From Mesorhizobium sp. (lineage in GTDB: Bacteria; Pseudomonadota; Alphaproteobacteria; Rhizobiales; Rhizobiaceae): a stretch of 64,000 nt of DNA. The stretch lies in contig NZ_SUGA01000002.1 of NCBI RefSeq assembly GCF_004963255.1, forward strand, positions 328,770-392,769, given 5' to 3'. This document shows positions 43,921 to 52,129 of this stretch, one piece after another. The position numbers and the translations under genes were made by a program. The notes under the pieces were generated by a model. The model was not told the DNA's origin. It saw nothing but the letters and a program-made list of their open reading frames with translations, and searched no databases. How positions within the stretch are numbered: position 1 is the stretch's first letter; every line of letters starts with the position of its first letter.

Positions 43921-43969
43921 CTCATATTTGATCACGCCTCCGCGCTCTCAAATATGAGTATGTGAGTCA
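43921..43969 (-). promoter_or_regulatory. IRO box and perfect inverted repeat before the siderophore receptor
   Basis: TGA-N9-TCA at 43955-43969 (tgactcacatactca on the minus strand) is an exact RirA iron-responsive operator, overlapping a TTGACT -35-like element. Beside it is a perfect inverted repeat with 11-base arms, ctcatatttga (43921-43931) and tcaaatatgag (43948-43958), in the leader just before the start codon. The repeat may be a second operator or an mRNA hairpin. Confidence 0.7.
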
Positions 43970-44013
43970 AGTATTTTTTGACGCCTCCTCGAACTTGATG
44001 GCGTCACGCCGCG

Positions 44014-45549
44014 TCAGCCTTCCTGGCAGACCGGGAGAGGAGCGATGTCTTGCTGCGGCGCCGATCCGCGACGCAGGCCGAGGAAGACGATGATGGCCGT
44101 AAGCACGGTAATAGTCGCCAGCATGATGAGCAGCCGGTCGAAAGCAGTCTCATAGGCTTGGATGAGAGCCGTGGCGCCAGCCATCGGCAGGTGTTCGATG
44201 GTTGCGGCGATGTTGCCGGTTGCCAGCAACTGTGCGGCCGCGGCCGCTTCGGCAGGCGAGGCCAGTCCTTGAGCGCCGAGCTGCGTGGCCGTGAAGCCGG
44301 ACAAGACCGCCATGACGATCGCCAGGGCCACGCCCTCGCTGGCGACGCGGGTGGTGTTGAAGATGCCGACCGCCATGCCGGCGCGCTCCTTCGGCACGAC
44401 GCTGACCGCCAGTCCGTCCATGAGTCCCCAGGGCAGGGCGATGCCGATACCGATCAGGACAAGCGGGGCCACCAGCGCGCTGTCCGCCGCGGGCACGCGG
44501 CTGAGCCAGACAAGGCCGGCCGCTGCGACGAGGAGGCCGACGCCGCAGATCGTGGCGGGCGCGATCCAGCGCGCCGCCTGGCCGGCGAGCAACGGCAGGA
44601 TCAGCAGCGGGCCGGAGAGGCAGATCATCAACTGCCCCGCCTTGATCTCGCTCATCCCCTCGATGCCGATGAAGCGGATCGGCAAGAGCACGAGCAGGAC
44701 GACGAAGGCATAGGCGGGTGCCGCAGCCAGGAACTGGACGCCGACGAAACGCGGGAAGCGGAACAGTGTCAGATCCAGCATAGGCCGGCGCACGCGCCGC
44801 TCGACAATGACGAAGGCGGCAAAACCGACGGCAGCCATGCCCAGGAGCGCGAGAACGAGGGGATTGGCCCAGCCGCTTTGCGGCGCTTGCAGCACACCAC
44901 AGGTCAGCGCGGCAAGCGCGATGGTGAAGGTGCCGGCGCCAGCCCAATCGAGCCCGGTTGCGTCAGGATCGCGTGATTCGGTGACGGTGCGCAGGCCCAG
45001 CGCGGCCGCGGCAACGCCAAGCGCCGCCACGAGGACAAAGATCGCGCGCCAGCCGAATGTATCGATGAGCAGACCGGAGGCGACAGGGCCGAAGGCGAGC
45101 CCGATGCCGAAGCTGGTGCCGAGGAAACTGAAGGCACGCAACTGCGATCGCCCCTCGAATTCCTGGGCAAGCGCTGAGGCGCCGCTGGCGAAGGCAGCGG
45201 CGCCGCCTATGCCTTGCAAGGCGCGGAACATGTCGAACCAGACGATGTCCGGCGCCAGCATGCAGCCCAGCGCGGCAAGGAGGTAGACAGCGAGGCCGGC
45301 GAGGAAGATGCGCTTGCGGCCATGGTTGTCGGCCAATGCCCCGGCCGCCATCAGGCCGGCGCCGAAGGTCAGCATGAAGGCATTGGTCACCCAATTGAGC
45401 GCGAGCGGACTGCCGCCGAGATCGGCGGCAATGCGAGAGAGCGCCACGGCGGGGCCGGTAAAGCTCAACGGCATCGTCATGGCGGCAAGGCAGACCGACA
45501 GCAGCACAAGCCATCCGCCGGCGGGGCCGGTCCTGGTCATCAAAGTCAT
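44014..45549 (-). CDS. DHA2-family MFS drug/metabolite exporter
   Basis: 511 residues and fourteen predicted membrane segments, the DHA2 (EmrB/QacA) pattern: SFTGPAVALSRIAADLGGSPLALNWVTNAFMLTFGAGLMAAGALADNHGRKRIF contains the motif-A loop between helices 2 and 3, and GTSFGIGLAFGPVASGLLIDTFGWRAIF is motif C. Exports small toxic molecules with proton exchange. It is divergent from a LysR regulator starting 145 bases away, which probably controls it. No fusion-protein partner (HlyD/EmrA) is adjacent. Could alternatively export a siderophore, given the iron genes next door; that is inference. Confidence 0.87.
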   Translation of the reverse strand: MTLMTRTGPAGGWLVLLSVCLAAMTMPLSFTGPAVALSRIAADLGGSPLALNWVTNAFMLTFGAGLMAAGALADNHGRKRIFLAGLAVYLLAALGCMLAPDIVWFDMFRALQGIGGAAAFASGASALAQEFEGRSQLRAFSFLGTSFGIGLAFGPVASGLLIDTFGWRAIFVLVAALGVAAAALGLRTVTESRDPDATGLDWAGAGTFTIALAALTCGVLQAPQSGWANPLVLALLGMAAVGFAAFVIVERRVRRPMLDLTLFRFPRFVGVQFLAAAPAYAFVVLLVLLPIRFIGIEGMSEIKAGQLMICLSGPLLILPLLAGQAARWIAPATICGVGLLVAAAGLVWLSRVPAADSALVAPLVLIGIGIALPWGLMDGLAVSVVPKERAGMAVGIFNTTRVASEGVALAIVMAVLSGFTATQLGAQGLASPAEAAAAAQLLATGNIAATIEHLPMAGATALIQAYETAFDRLLIMLATITVLTAIIVFLGLRRGSAPQQDIAPLPVCQEG

Positions 45550-45693
45550 GGATTTTCCTATCCGAGGAGGAATTGCCGGCTTGCGCTGACTCGCGTCGCC
45601 GATCGCAACCAAAGATAGGGCAGGGACATTCCCGGCAAAATGGTATTAAATCTCCATTCATACCGGAATGAAACGCTCGAATGGATTCAAGCG

Positions 45694-46581
45694 ATGGATC
45701 GTCTCAACGGCCTTCTTGCCTTTGCCCGCACCGCCGAATTCGGCAGTTTCGTCAGCGCGGGGCGAGCGCTCGGCATCTCCGCTTCCGCCGTCGGCAAGAG
45801 CGTCGCCCGGCTCGAGCAGGAGCTCGGCGTGCGGCTCCTGCAGCGCAGCACCCGGCGCATCGGCCTGACCGAGGAGGGCAAGCTGTTCAATGAGCGGGTG
45901 CGCCGCATCCTCGACGACATCGACGACGCCGAGGCGATGCTGTCACGGACACGCGAGACGCCGCACGGGCGGCTGCGTATCTCCACCCCGATCGTTACCT
46001 ATCACCTGCTGTTGCCGGTCCTGTCGGAATTCATGGCGCGATACCCGGAAATCGAGCTCGATATCGATTTCAACGATCGCATCGTCGACGTCATCGAAGA
46101 GGGCATCGACGTCGCGATCCGCAGCGGCGAGCTGCCCGATTCACGTTTGGTGTCGAGGCCGGTCGCGCCCTTTCGCATGATCCTGTGCGCGGCCTCGTCC
46201 TATCTCGATCGGCATGGCACGCCTGGCACGCCGGCGGTTCTGGCAGCGCATTTCGGCATCCATTTCCGTTTCCTTAACAGCGGCAGGCTGCTGCAATGGC
46301 CGTTCATCACCGGAAGCGCCGCGCCGCAGATACGCTCGATGCTGACCTGCAACAACATGGAGGCGTTGAAGGGCGCGACGCTTGCCGGTCTCGGCATCGC
46401 CTGCATGCCCGACTTCCTCGTGCGGGAGGCGCTGCATGACGGAAGGCTGCGGACCGTGCTCGACGAACATGTCGACGGCCGCGGCCAGTTCCGCATGCTG
46501 TGGCCATCCAATCGCCACCTCTCGCCGAAGGTCCGCGTCTTTGTCGATTTCCTGCCCGAGCGGCTTGCTGTCGGGCGATAG
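45694..46581 (+). CDS. LysR-family transcriptional regulator
   Basis: 295 residues. N-terminal winged helix (LLAFARTAEFGSFVSAGRALGISASAVGKSVARLEQELGVRLLQRSTRRIGLTEEG, ~6-61) and a LysR effector domain (~90-290) with the CrgA-type GRLRISTPIVTYHLLLPVLSEFMARYPEIELDIDFNDRIVDVIEEGIDVAIRSGEL pattern. Divergent from the MFS exporter gene and likely its regulator. The start MDRLNG is chosen because the helix-turn-helix begins directly after it; an 18-codon extension adds nothing. Confidence 0.92.
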   Translation: MDRLNGLLAFARTAEFGSFVSAGRALGISASAVGKSVARLEQELGVRLLQRSTRRIGLTEEGKLFNERVRRILDDIDDAEAMLSRTRETPHGRLRISTPIVTYHLLLPVLSEFMARYPEIELDIDFNDRIVDVIEEGIDVAIRSGELPDSRLVSRPVAPFRMILCAASSYLDRHGTPGTPAVLAAHFGIHFRFLNSGRLLQWPFITGSAAPQIRSMLTCNNMEALKGATLAGLGIACMPDFLVREALHDGRLRTVLDEHVDGRGQFRMLWPSNRHLSPKVRVFVDFLPERLAVGR

Positions 46582-46592
46582 GTCCGGGATGA

Positions 46593-47357
46593 TCAGTAGG
46601 TGGTGCGACCGCCCGAGAGGTCGAAGGTGGCGCCGGTGGTGAAGGAGTTCTCGTCCGACAGCATGAAGGCGATCATGGCGGCCGCCTCCTCGACCTCGAC
46701 GAAACGGCCGCGCGGCACCTTGCCGAGCATGTAGGCGACCTGGGCCTCGGTGAGCTGCTCCAGAATGCGGGTGCGTGCGGGCGAGGGCGTCAGCGCGTTG
46801 ACGGCTATGTCGTATCCGGCGAGCTCCTTGCCGAGCGATTTGGTCAGCGCCAGCACGCCGGCCTTGGCGGCCGAATAGGCGGCTGCGTTGGGATTGCCCT
46901 CCTTGCCGGCCACCGAGGAGATATTGACGATGCGGCCATAGTTACGCGCGACCATGCCGGGCACCAGGCGCTTGCAGCAATAGAAGACGCCGTTAAGGTC
47001 GATATCGACGATCTGGCGCCAGGCGGCGGGATCGTAGTCGACCACGGTGGCCGCCGGCCCGGCAATGCCGGCATTGTTGACGAGAAGATCGACGGGGCCA
47101 AGCGTCCGCTCGGTCTCGGCGGCGGCGCGATCGACGGCTTCGATCTGCGACTGGTCGCAAAGGATGGCCTCGAGCCGGCCGAGCGAAGCGAGCTCGGCTA
47201 CGGCCTTCACCATTGCGACCTGGTCGATGTCCCAGATGGCCACGCCGGCGCCCGATGACAGCAGGCGCCTGGCGACGGCAAGACCGATGCCTTGCGCGCC
47301 GCCGGTCACCACGGCGACACGGCCGGAAAGATCGACGGCATTCACACGGCGGTTCAT
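46593..47357 (-). CDS. SDR-family oxidoreductase (FabG-like)
   Basis: 254 residues. TGGAQGIG cofactor motif (~16-23), NNAG (~90), catalytic Ser in NISSVAGKEGNPN and Tyr/Lys in YSAAKAG (~155), C-terminal GATFDLSGGRTTY. Resembles 3-oxoacyl-ACP reductases and sugar/polyol dehydrogenases; substrate unknown. The acidic residue after beta-2 (WDID) suggests NAD rather than NADP. Last gene of a five-gene minus-strand run. Start ATG placed nine bases after gagg. Confidence 0.85.
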   Translation of the reverse strand: MNRRVNAVDLSGRVAVVTGGAQGIGLAVARRLLSSGAGVAIWDIDQVAMVKAVAELASLGRLEAILCDQSQIEAVDRAAAETERTLGPVDLLVNNAGIAGPAATVVDYDPAAWRQIVDIDLNGVFYCCKRLVPGMVARNYGRIVNISSVAGKEGNPNAAAYSAAKAGVLALTKSLGKELAGYDIAVNALTPSPARTRILEQLTEAQVAYMLGKVPRGRFVEVEEAAAMIAFMLSDENSFTTGATFDLSGGRTTY

Positions 47358-47394
47358 GGGCATTTTCCTCGCTCCCACCTTGCAATAGCGCGGA

Positions 47395-48498
47395 TCAGGC
47401 CCTCACGTTTCGCGCCACCAGCCTGGCTACGCTTGGCCCAATGAGCAGCACGACCAGGAAGCGTGCCGACTGCAAGGCCATGACGAAGGAGATATCGACG
47501 TTGCGCGCCGCGGCGGCGATGATGGCGACGCTGTCCATGCCGCCGGGGCTGGTCGCCAGATAGGCGGTCAGCGGATCGATGCCGAGCAGGCGGCTGATGA
47601 CGAAGGCCATGCCGCCGCAAAAGGCGATCAGCGCGACGATCGAGCCGATGATCTGCGGCAGGGCGCGCGCCGCGTGGCGCAGGATCGGTCGGGTGAAATT
47701 CAGCCCGATCGACCAGCCGACCATGGCGTAGCTGATCGCCAGCAGCCAAGGCGGCAACTGCATCGGCACGCCGAGGCCGAGATGGACCACCGCGCCGAAA
47801 ATGAACGTGCCGAGAAAGAACGGCGAGGGCAGCCTGACCAGCTTTCCGGTCAGGCCGCCCACGATCGCGATGCCGATGGTGGCGGCGAAGGCTAAGGCAT
47901 CGATCGGCGGAAACCAGACGATCGGCGGCACCTCGACGCCGGATGTGTCGACCCACATCCTGGCGACGAGCGCGGCCGTCATCGAGACGAAGATGACGCG
48001 CAGATACTGCATGAAGGCGACGAGACGCTGGTCGGCGCCAAAGGCGCCGGCCATCAGTACCATGGCGGTTGCGGCGCCGGGCGAGGAGCCCCAGACCGCC
48101 GTGGTGCCGGGCAGGATGCGCCAGCGGCTGATCAGCCAGCCGAGCAGACTGGACGCGGCGACGGTCGCGACCACCACGCCGAGGAAGAGCGGCCATTCCT
48201 TGTAGAAGGCAGGAAAGATGTCGGCGGCGATCGAATTCGCCACCAGGCAGCCGACGATCGCCTGGGCCGAACCGAACAGGAGGCGCGGCACGCGGACGGT
48301 GGCGCCGTTCGTGCCGGCGAGGATGGCGGCAAGCATAGGGCCGATCAGCAGCGCCGCCGGCAGGGCGGCGAGTTCCAGCGCGCCGGCGAAGAGCAGCGAA
48401 AACACCAAAAGCACCAGCCATTGCCGCAGCGGGCGCAGCCGCGCCATCCGCTCGATCGGCGTCTGGTCCTGGGATGGTTGCTCTGGCGAGGAGTCCAT
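47395..48498 (-). CDS. AbrB-family (AmoA-like, Gneg_AbrB_dup) membrane protein
   Basis: 367 residues, about ten membrane segments in two repeated halves: AALPAALLIGPMLAAILAGTNG ... VPRLLFGSAQAIVGCLVANSI in the first and LPSPFFLGTFIFGAVVHLGLG ... ISYAMVGWSIGLNFTRPIL in the second, with LATSPGGMDSVAIIAAA near the end. This is the inner-membrane family often misannotated as ammonia monooxygenase or AbrB regulator; it is probably a transporter with unknown substrate. 37 bases before the SDR gene. Confidence 0.85.
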   Translation of the reverse strand: MDSSPEQPSQDQTPIERMARLRPLRQWLVLLVFSLLFAGALELAALPAALLIGPMLAAILAGTNGATVRVPRLLFGSAQAIVGCLVANSIAADIFPAFYKEWPLFLGVVVATVAASSLLGWLISRWRILPGTTAVWGSSPGAATAMVLMAGAFGADQRLVAFMQYLRVIFVSMTAALVARMWVDTSGVEVPPIVWFPPIDALAFAATIGIAIVGGLTGKLVRLPSPFFLGTFIFGAVVHLGLGVPMQLPPWLLAISYAMVGWSIGLNFTRPILRHAARALPQIIGSIVALIAFCGGMAFVISRLLGIDPLTAYLATSPGGMDSVAIIAAAARNVDISFVMALQSARFLVVLLIGPSVARLVARNVRA

Positions 48499-48566
48499 GT
48501 TCGGCTCTTAAACCGGACGCAGACAAATGCGAACCCGCTTTTCGCGGACAATCCGTGTCGAAGCGG

Positions 48567-48875
48567 TCAGCCGGACTTTTGGGTCGGCAGTCCAAAGCCG
48601 CCGACCGGATGCGTCTCGATCTGGAATTCGAAGCCGGCGATGAAGGGTCGCGCCCTGGCGATCGCGGCCTGGACTTCCGGCAATTGCAGCGAGGCCTTGT
48701 GGCTCGCCTGGTCGGTCCACACCTCGGTGACCCAGATGGCGTCGGCGTCGGCCGGATCGGTGGCGATGATGTAGCTCAGGCAGCCTGGGAGCGCGGCAGT
48801 GCTCTCGCGCAGCACGTCCATGACCGCATCGCGCTGGCCGCGCGCCGCCCGCATCTTGCCGATCAATCCGTACAT
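48567..48875 (-). CDS. Antibiotic-biosynthesis-monooxygenase (ABM) domain protein, YgiN-like
   Basis: 102 residues, a single ABM ferredoxin-like domain: GLIGKMRAARGQRDAVMDVLRESTAALPGCLSYIIATDPADADAIWVTEVWTDQASHKASLQLPEV. Members act as cofactor-free quinol or anthrone monooxygenases, or as small dimeric binding proteins. In the same minus-strand run as two SDR genes and the AbrB-type membrane protein. Confidence 0.85.
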   Translation of the reverse strand: MYGLIGKMRAARGQRDAVMDVLRESTAALPGCLSYIIATDPADADAIWVTEVWTDQASHKASLQLPEVQAAIARARPFIAGFEFQIETHPVGGFGLPTQKSG

Positions 48876-48926
48876 GCCTTGATCTCCCTTCAGGTTGCAC
48901 GCTCAATCAAGTATGCAATCGCCGGC

Positions 48927-49700
48927 TCACGGCATCAACTGGCCGCCATTCACCTCTATCACCTGGCCGATGATGTAGCCGCTCAACAGATCGGACGACA
49001 GGAACAGGTAGGCGCCGACGCAATCCTCGGCCGTTCCGGCGCGTCCCTGCGGAATGGTCGCGACCATCGCCTTGATCTGCTCCGCGCTCGAATAGCGTTC
49101 GTGGAACGGCGTCAGGATCGTGCCTGGCGCCACCGCGTTGACGCGGATGCCGAAGCCGATGAGTTCCTTCGCCATGCCGCGCGTCACGTTGGAAACGAAG
49201 GCTTTCGACGAACCATAGAGGCCGGCGCCGCCGCCGGCGCCATTGCGCGCGGCGATCGAGGTGGTGTTGATGATGAAGCCGCCCTGGCGCTTCAGCCACG
49301 GGATCGCCTTGCGCGAGGCGGTCAGCACCGAGCGGGCGTTGAGGTCCATCACGGCGTCGTAATGCGCTTCGTCCTGATCGGCGTAGGCGATGCGGCCAAG
49401 CATGCCGCCGGCATTGTTGACCAGGCCGTCGAGCCGGCCGAAATGGTTTGCGCTCTCCTCGACCACGCGTTCGACGCCGGCGGGTATCGAAAAATCGCCC
49501 TGAACCAGAAACACTTCGCCGCCATCGTCGCGGATGGTTTCGGCCACGGCTTCGGCGGGTGCGCGGCTCGCATTATAATGCAGCGCGACGCGGCATTTCT
49601 GCGCCGCGTAAGCGCGAGCAAGGGCGGCACCGATGCCGGTCGAGGCGCCGGTGACCAGCACCGCCTTGCCGGCAAGATCGGGGATGGCAAGTGTCGTCAT
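48927..49700 (-). CDS. SDR-family oxidoreductase
   Basis: 257 residues. TGASTGIG cofactor loop (~17-24), NNAG (~92), Ser in INTTSIAARNGAGGG, Tyr/Lys in YGSSKAF (the usual YxxxK; ~158), ending GYIIGQVIEVNGGQLMP. Arg residues after beta-2 (HYNASRAP) suggest NADP. Substrate unknown. ATG follows ggaggcccgcc. Followed after 51 bases by the ABM gene, in operon-like order. Confidence 0.85.
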   Translation of the reverse strand: MTTLAIPDLAGKAVLVTGASTGIGAALARAYAAQKCRVALHYNASRAPAEAVAETIRDDGGEVFLVQGDFSIPAGVERVVEESANHFGRLDGLVNNAGGMLGRIAYADQDEAHYDAVMDLNARSVLTASRKAIPWLKRQGGFIINTTSIAARNGAGGGAGLYGSSKAFVSNVTRGMAKELIGFGIRVNAVAPGTILTPFHERYSSAEQIKAMVATIPQGRAGTAEDCVGAYLFLSSDLLSGYIIGQVIEVNGGQLMP

Positions 49701-49782
49701 GTCGGCGGGCCTCCAGGTTGGCATATTTCGCAGGCCATTGCCGGCCTTGCGTTCAAGCGTTGGCGTTCAAGTGTGGCCGCGT

Positions 49783-50217
49783 TCAGGGCCTGAGATAGAC
49801 ATAGCCCTGATGCTGCAGTTCGGCGAGCTTTACGACGCCGCCTTTGTCGGCAAGCTCGAAGCCCGCCAGCAGGTCGGTCAGCGTGATGTCCATGCCGCGC
49901 AGGGTGTTGCCGCAGGCCTGCGGGACGAGCCCCTGCTGGACGAGGCCGGCAAAGCGGCTGGAAACAGCGCCGGAAGCGCCCTTGGCTTTGAAAGCGGCCA
50001 GTGCCGGACCATGCACCACAAGGACAATATCGACATTGCCGCCGGTGCCCTCATAGTGGTTCTTGATGTTGCCGAGGACGAAGTTGACCTTGTCGGCGTC
50101 GCTGAGGTGATAAGCGACCTTCAGCTTCTCCTCAGCCGTTGCCGCGTTGGCCCGGCTCAGGCCGAAAAGGCCCGCGGCGCCGGCAAGGCCGGCACGAAAA
50201 ATGTCACGGCGCAGCAT
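49783..50217 (-). CDS. DsrE-family protein with Tat-like signal
   Basis: 144 residues. The N-terminus MLRRDIFRAGLAGAAGLFGLSRANA has a twin-Arg and a short hydrophobic core, a likely Tat signal with cleavage after ANA. The mature domain is DsrE/DsrF-like (KLKVAYHLSDADKVNFVLGNIKNHYEG, VVHGPALAAFK, ACGNTLRGMDITLTDLL). One Cys remains, at the position used for sulfur transfer in the family. Periplasmic sulfur-relay or small-molecule binding is possible. First gene of the minus-strand run. Confidence 0.82.
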   Translation of the reverse strand: MLRRDIFRAGLAGAAGLFGLSRANAATAEEKLKVAYHLSDADKVNFVLGNIKNHYEGTGGNVDIVLVVHGPALAAFKAKGASGAVSSRFAGLVQQGLVPQACGNTLRGMDITLTDLLAGFELADKGGVVKLAELQHQGYVYLRP

Positions 50218-50317
50218 CCTATCCTCCGTTTGCCGGCCTGCTCGCGCGATTTTTGCATGGTCCAGGCGGGTCTCCTAGACTACCATAAAGCAGTCGTGTC
50301 GGTGGGAGGAGGATCGC

Positions 50318-51418
50318 ATGGCATCGAAGGCCGTTGTGGGGAGGACCATGGCGGGCGTAGCGCTTTGCGCCGCCCTTGCCGCTTTTGTCGGCGCGGCGCG
50401 CGCCGAACAGCCGCCCAAACTTCCCGAGCTCAGCCCGACCGGTGCCGATGTCTGCTTCGGCCGTATCTACGATGCCGCCCATCTCAAGGCGCATCCGCAT
50501 CAGAAAGTGGCGCGGATCTTCTTCTTCTATGGCCACGATCCGGTCAGCCGGCCGAACGAAGAGCCCACCGCCAACCAGGATACTTCCTATAACGGCTTTC
50601 TCACCACCACCGTGCGCGGCGCCAAGAAGCCCGACTGGGCGGCCGGCTGGTGCAACAAGGAGGATCCGAGCGACCAGGCGAGTGGCATCCGCTGCGGCAT
50701 GGATTGCGACCGCACGCTCGCCTCGCTGAAAGTCGACGACAAGGGCCGGCTGATGCTCTCCAACGTGCAGCCTGATGTGTATCTCGACGCTGGCGCGGAG
50801 GAGGACCTCGGCAAAGCCGAGTATAACAGGCAGGCGCTGGGCAGGGAGGACGACAATTTCAAGCTGGATCCGGTGCCGGCCGAGACCTGCAAGGCGGAGT
50901 TCGCACGCATCGACCCCATCGACCCGGCGCTGGGTGATCCGCTGCGCGTGCGCCTGAAGCCCGATCAGCCCTTCTGCTTCGGGCGCGACTATGACGATGC
51001 GCATCTGAAAACACATCCCAACCAGCTGACGCAATCGATCCGCGTCTTCCGCGGGCCGGTCGAGCTCGCTTCCTTCGCGGCCGGCGGCGATGCCGCGACC
51101 TGGCCCGACGGCGCTGATATCGCCGTTTCGGTGACGACCAGGCAGAAAGGGAAAAAGGTCACGCAGACCTATTCCTGCCAGGGCGAGGCCGATCAGTGGC
51201 GCTGCTCGGCAAGCTCCAAGATGAGCGATTTTTCCTGCGACATTTCGCAGAAGGAGATTTTTCTCAAGCGCGGCCCCAATGGCACGATGATGCTGGCCAA
51301 TCCCAACAGTGCGGTGGCTGTTGTCGATCTCTGCTCGAAGGCGGCGGACGGCAAGACCAAGTCCGACGACAAGGTTTATCGGCTGCAGCCGATGCCGCAG
51401 TCGGCCTGTGCTCCGTAA
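50318..51418 (+). CDS. Secreted protein with two copies of an uncharacterised domain
   Basis: 366 residues: signal peptide (~10-28, cleavage after ARA), then two homologous halves. Half 1 starts VCFGRIYDAAHLKAHPHQKVARIFFF (~44-70), half 2 FCFGRDYDDAHLKTHPNQLTQSIRVF (~220-245). Within each, a Cys-containing strand and a basic-residue/MMLAN or LMLSN motif recur (GRLMLSNVQPD, GTMMLANPNS). About ten cysteines in the mature part suggest disulfides. No known domain name. Single gene, starting 100 bases from the divergent DsrE gene. Confidence 0.7.
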   Translation: MASKAVVGRTMAGVALCAALAAFVGAARAEQPPKLPELSPTGADVCFGRIYDAAHLKAHPHQKVARIFFFYGHDPVSRPNEEPTANQDTSYNGFLTTTVRGAKKPDWAAGWCNKEDPSDQASGIRCGMDCDRTLASLKVDDKGRLMLSNVQPDVYLDAGAEEDLGKAEYNRQALGREDDNFKLDPVPAETCKAEFARIDPIDPALGDPLRVRLKPDQPFCFGRDYDDAHLKTHPNQLTQSIRVFRGPVELASFAAGGDAATWPDGADIAVSVTTRQKGKKVTQTYSCQGEADQWRCSASSKMSDFSCDISQKEIFLKRGPNGTMMLANPNSAVAVVDLCSKAADGKTKSDDKVYRLQPMPQSACAP

Positions 51419-51494
51419 GATTCGGCGGTGAGCCCTCTTGTCTGGCTTGTCAGCTGCTATATATTTTTGGAATATAGCATCTGGAGTTAGCACT

Positions 51495-51740
51495 ATGGAG
51501 AAGGCGAAGGTTTTCTGGTCAGGCCGTTCTCAGGCGGTGCGGCTGCCAAAGGAGTTCCGATTCGACACCGAAGAGGTCTCGATCCGACGGCATGGCCAGA
51601 GTGTGATCCTCGAACCGATTGCTCAGGATTGGGCTTGGCTGGAACAAGTGACCGGAACGCTTGATGACGATTTCATCGAGGCGGCGCTAGATCGACCGGC
51701 AGAGCAGAATCGACCGGACTTGGACGACGTCTTCAAGTGA
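51495..51740 (+). CDS. vapB: VapB-type antitoxin
   Basis: 81 residues. N-terminal SpoVT/AbrB-like DNA-binding domain (KAKVFWSGRSQAVRLPKEFRFDTEEVSIRR ... VILEPI, ~3-43) and an acidic, disordered-type C-terminus (DFIEAALDRPAEQNRPDLDDVFK) that would neutralise the toxin. The start is chosen at the ATG after gttag, as a longer frame lies over the previous gene's end. Its stop overlaps the vapC start (GTGA), giving coupled translation. Confidence 0.88.
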   Translation: MEKAKVFWSGRSQAVRLPKEFRFDTEEVSIRRHGQSVILEPIAQDWAWLEQVTGTLDDDFIEAALDRPAEQNRPDLDDVFK

Positions 51741-52123
51741 TCTATCTGCTCGATACGAACGCCGTCATCGCCATCATGAAAAGCGATGCCGATTTGCTGG
51801 TATTGCTTAGGCGGCACAGACCGCAGGATTTCATGCTTTCGGTCATTGTTGTGCACGAACTTTACTTCGGTGCTGAAAAGAGCCGGCGGAGAGACGAGAA
51901 CACAGCGCGCATTGATGCGCTGCAATTCCCGGTGCTCGAATTCGATCGCGAGGATGCCAGGCACGCAGGTGAGATCCGGGCGACGCTGGCGATCTCTGGA
52001 AACCCGATTGGCCCTTATGACGCGTTGATTGCTGGCCAAGCTCGTGCCCGGGACCTTACGCTGATCACCCGCAATGTCGGGGAGTTCGACCGGATCAAAG
52101 GCCTCGCAATCGAAACCTGGTGA
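51737..52123 (+). CDS. vapC: VapC-type PIN-domain toxin
   Basis: 128 residues, GTG start. PIN-domain RNase: acidic residues in YLLDTNAV (D6), VVHELYFGAEK (E) and GPYDALIAGQARARDLTLITRNVGEFDRI (D and the final D) make the catalytic quartet. In families with this sequence the toxin cleaves initiator tRNA or other RNAs. Co-translated with vapB. The small two-gene module sits between core-type genes and looks like an isolated insertion. Confidence 0.9.
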   Translation: MIYLLDTNAVIAIMKSDADLLVLLRRHRPQDFMLSVIVVHELYFGAEKSRRRDENTARIDALQFPVLEFDREDARHAGEIRATLAISGNPIGPYDALIAGQARARDLTLITRNVGEFDRIKGLAIETW

Positions 52124-52129
52124 ACACCG

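Noticed and set aside
47354..48595. 413-codon minus-strand frame overlapping the AbrB-family gene
   Set aside because: Same strand but different frame; Arg-rich nonsense, while the other frame gives a clear membrane protein.
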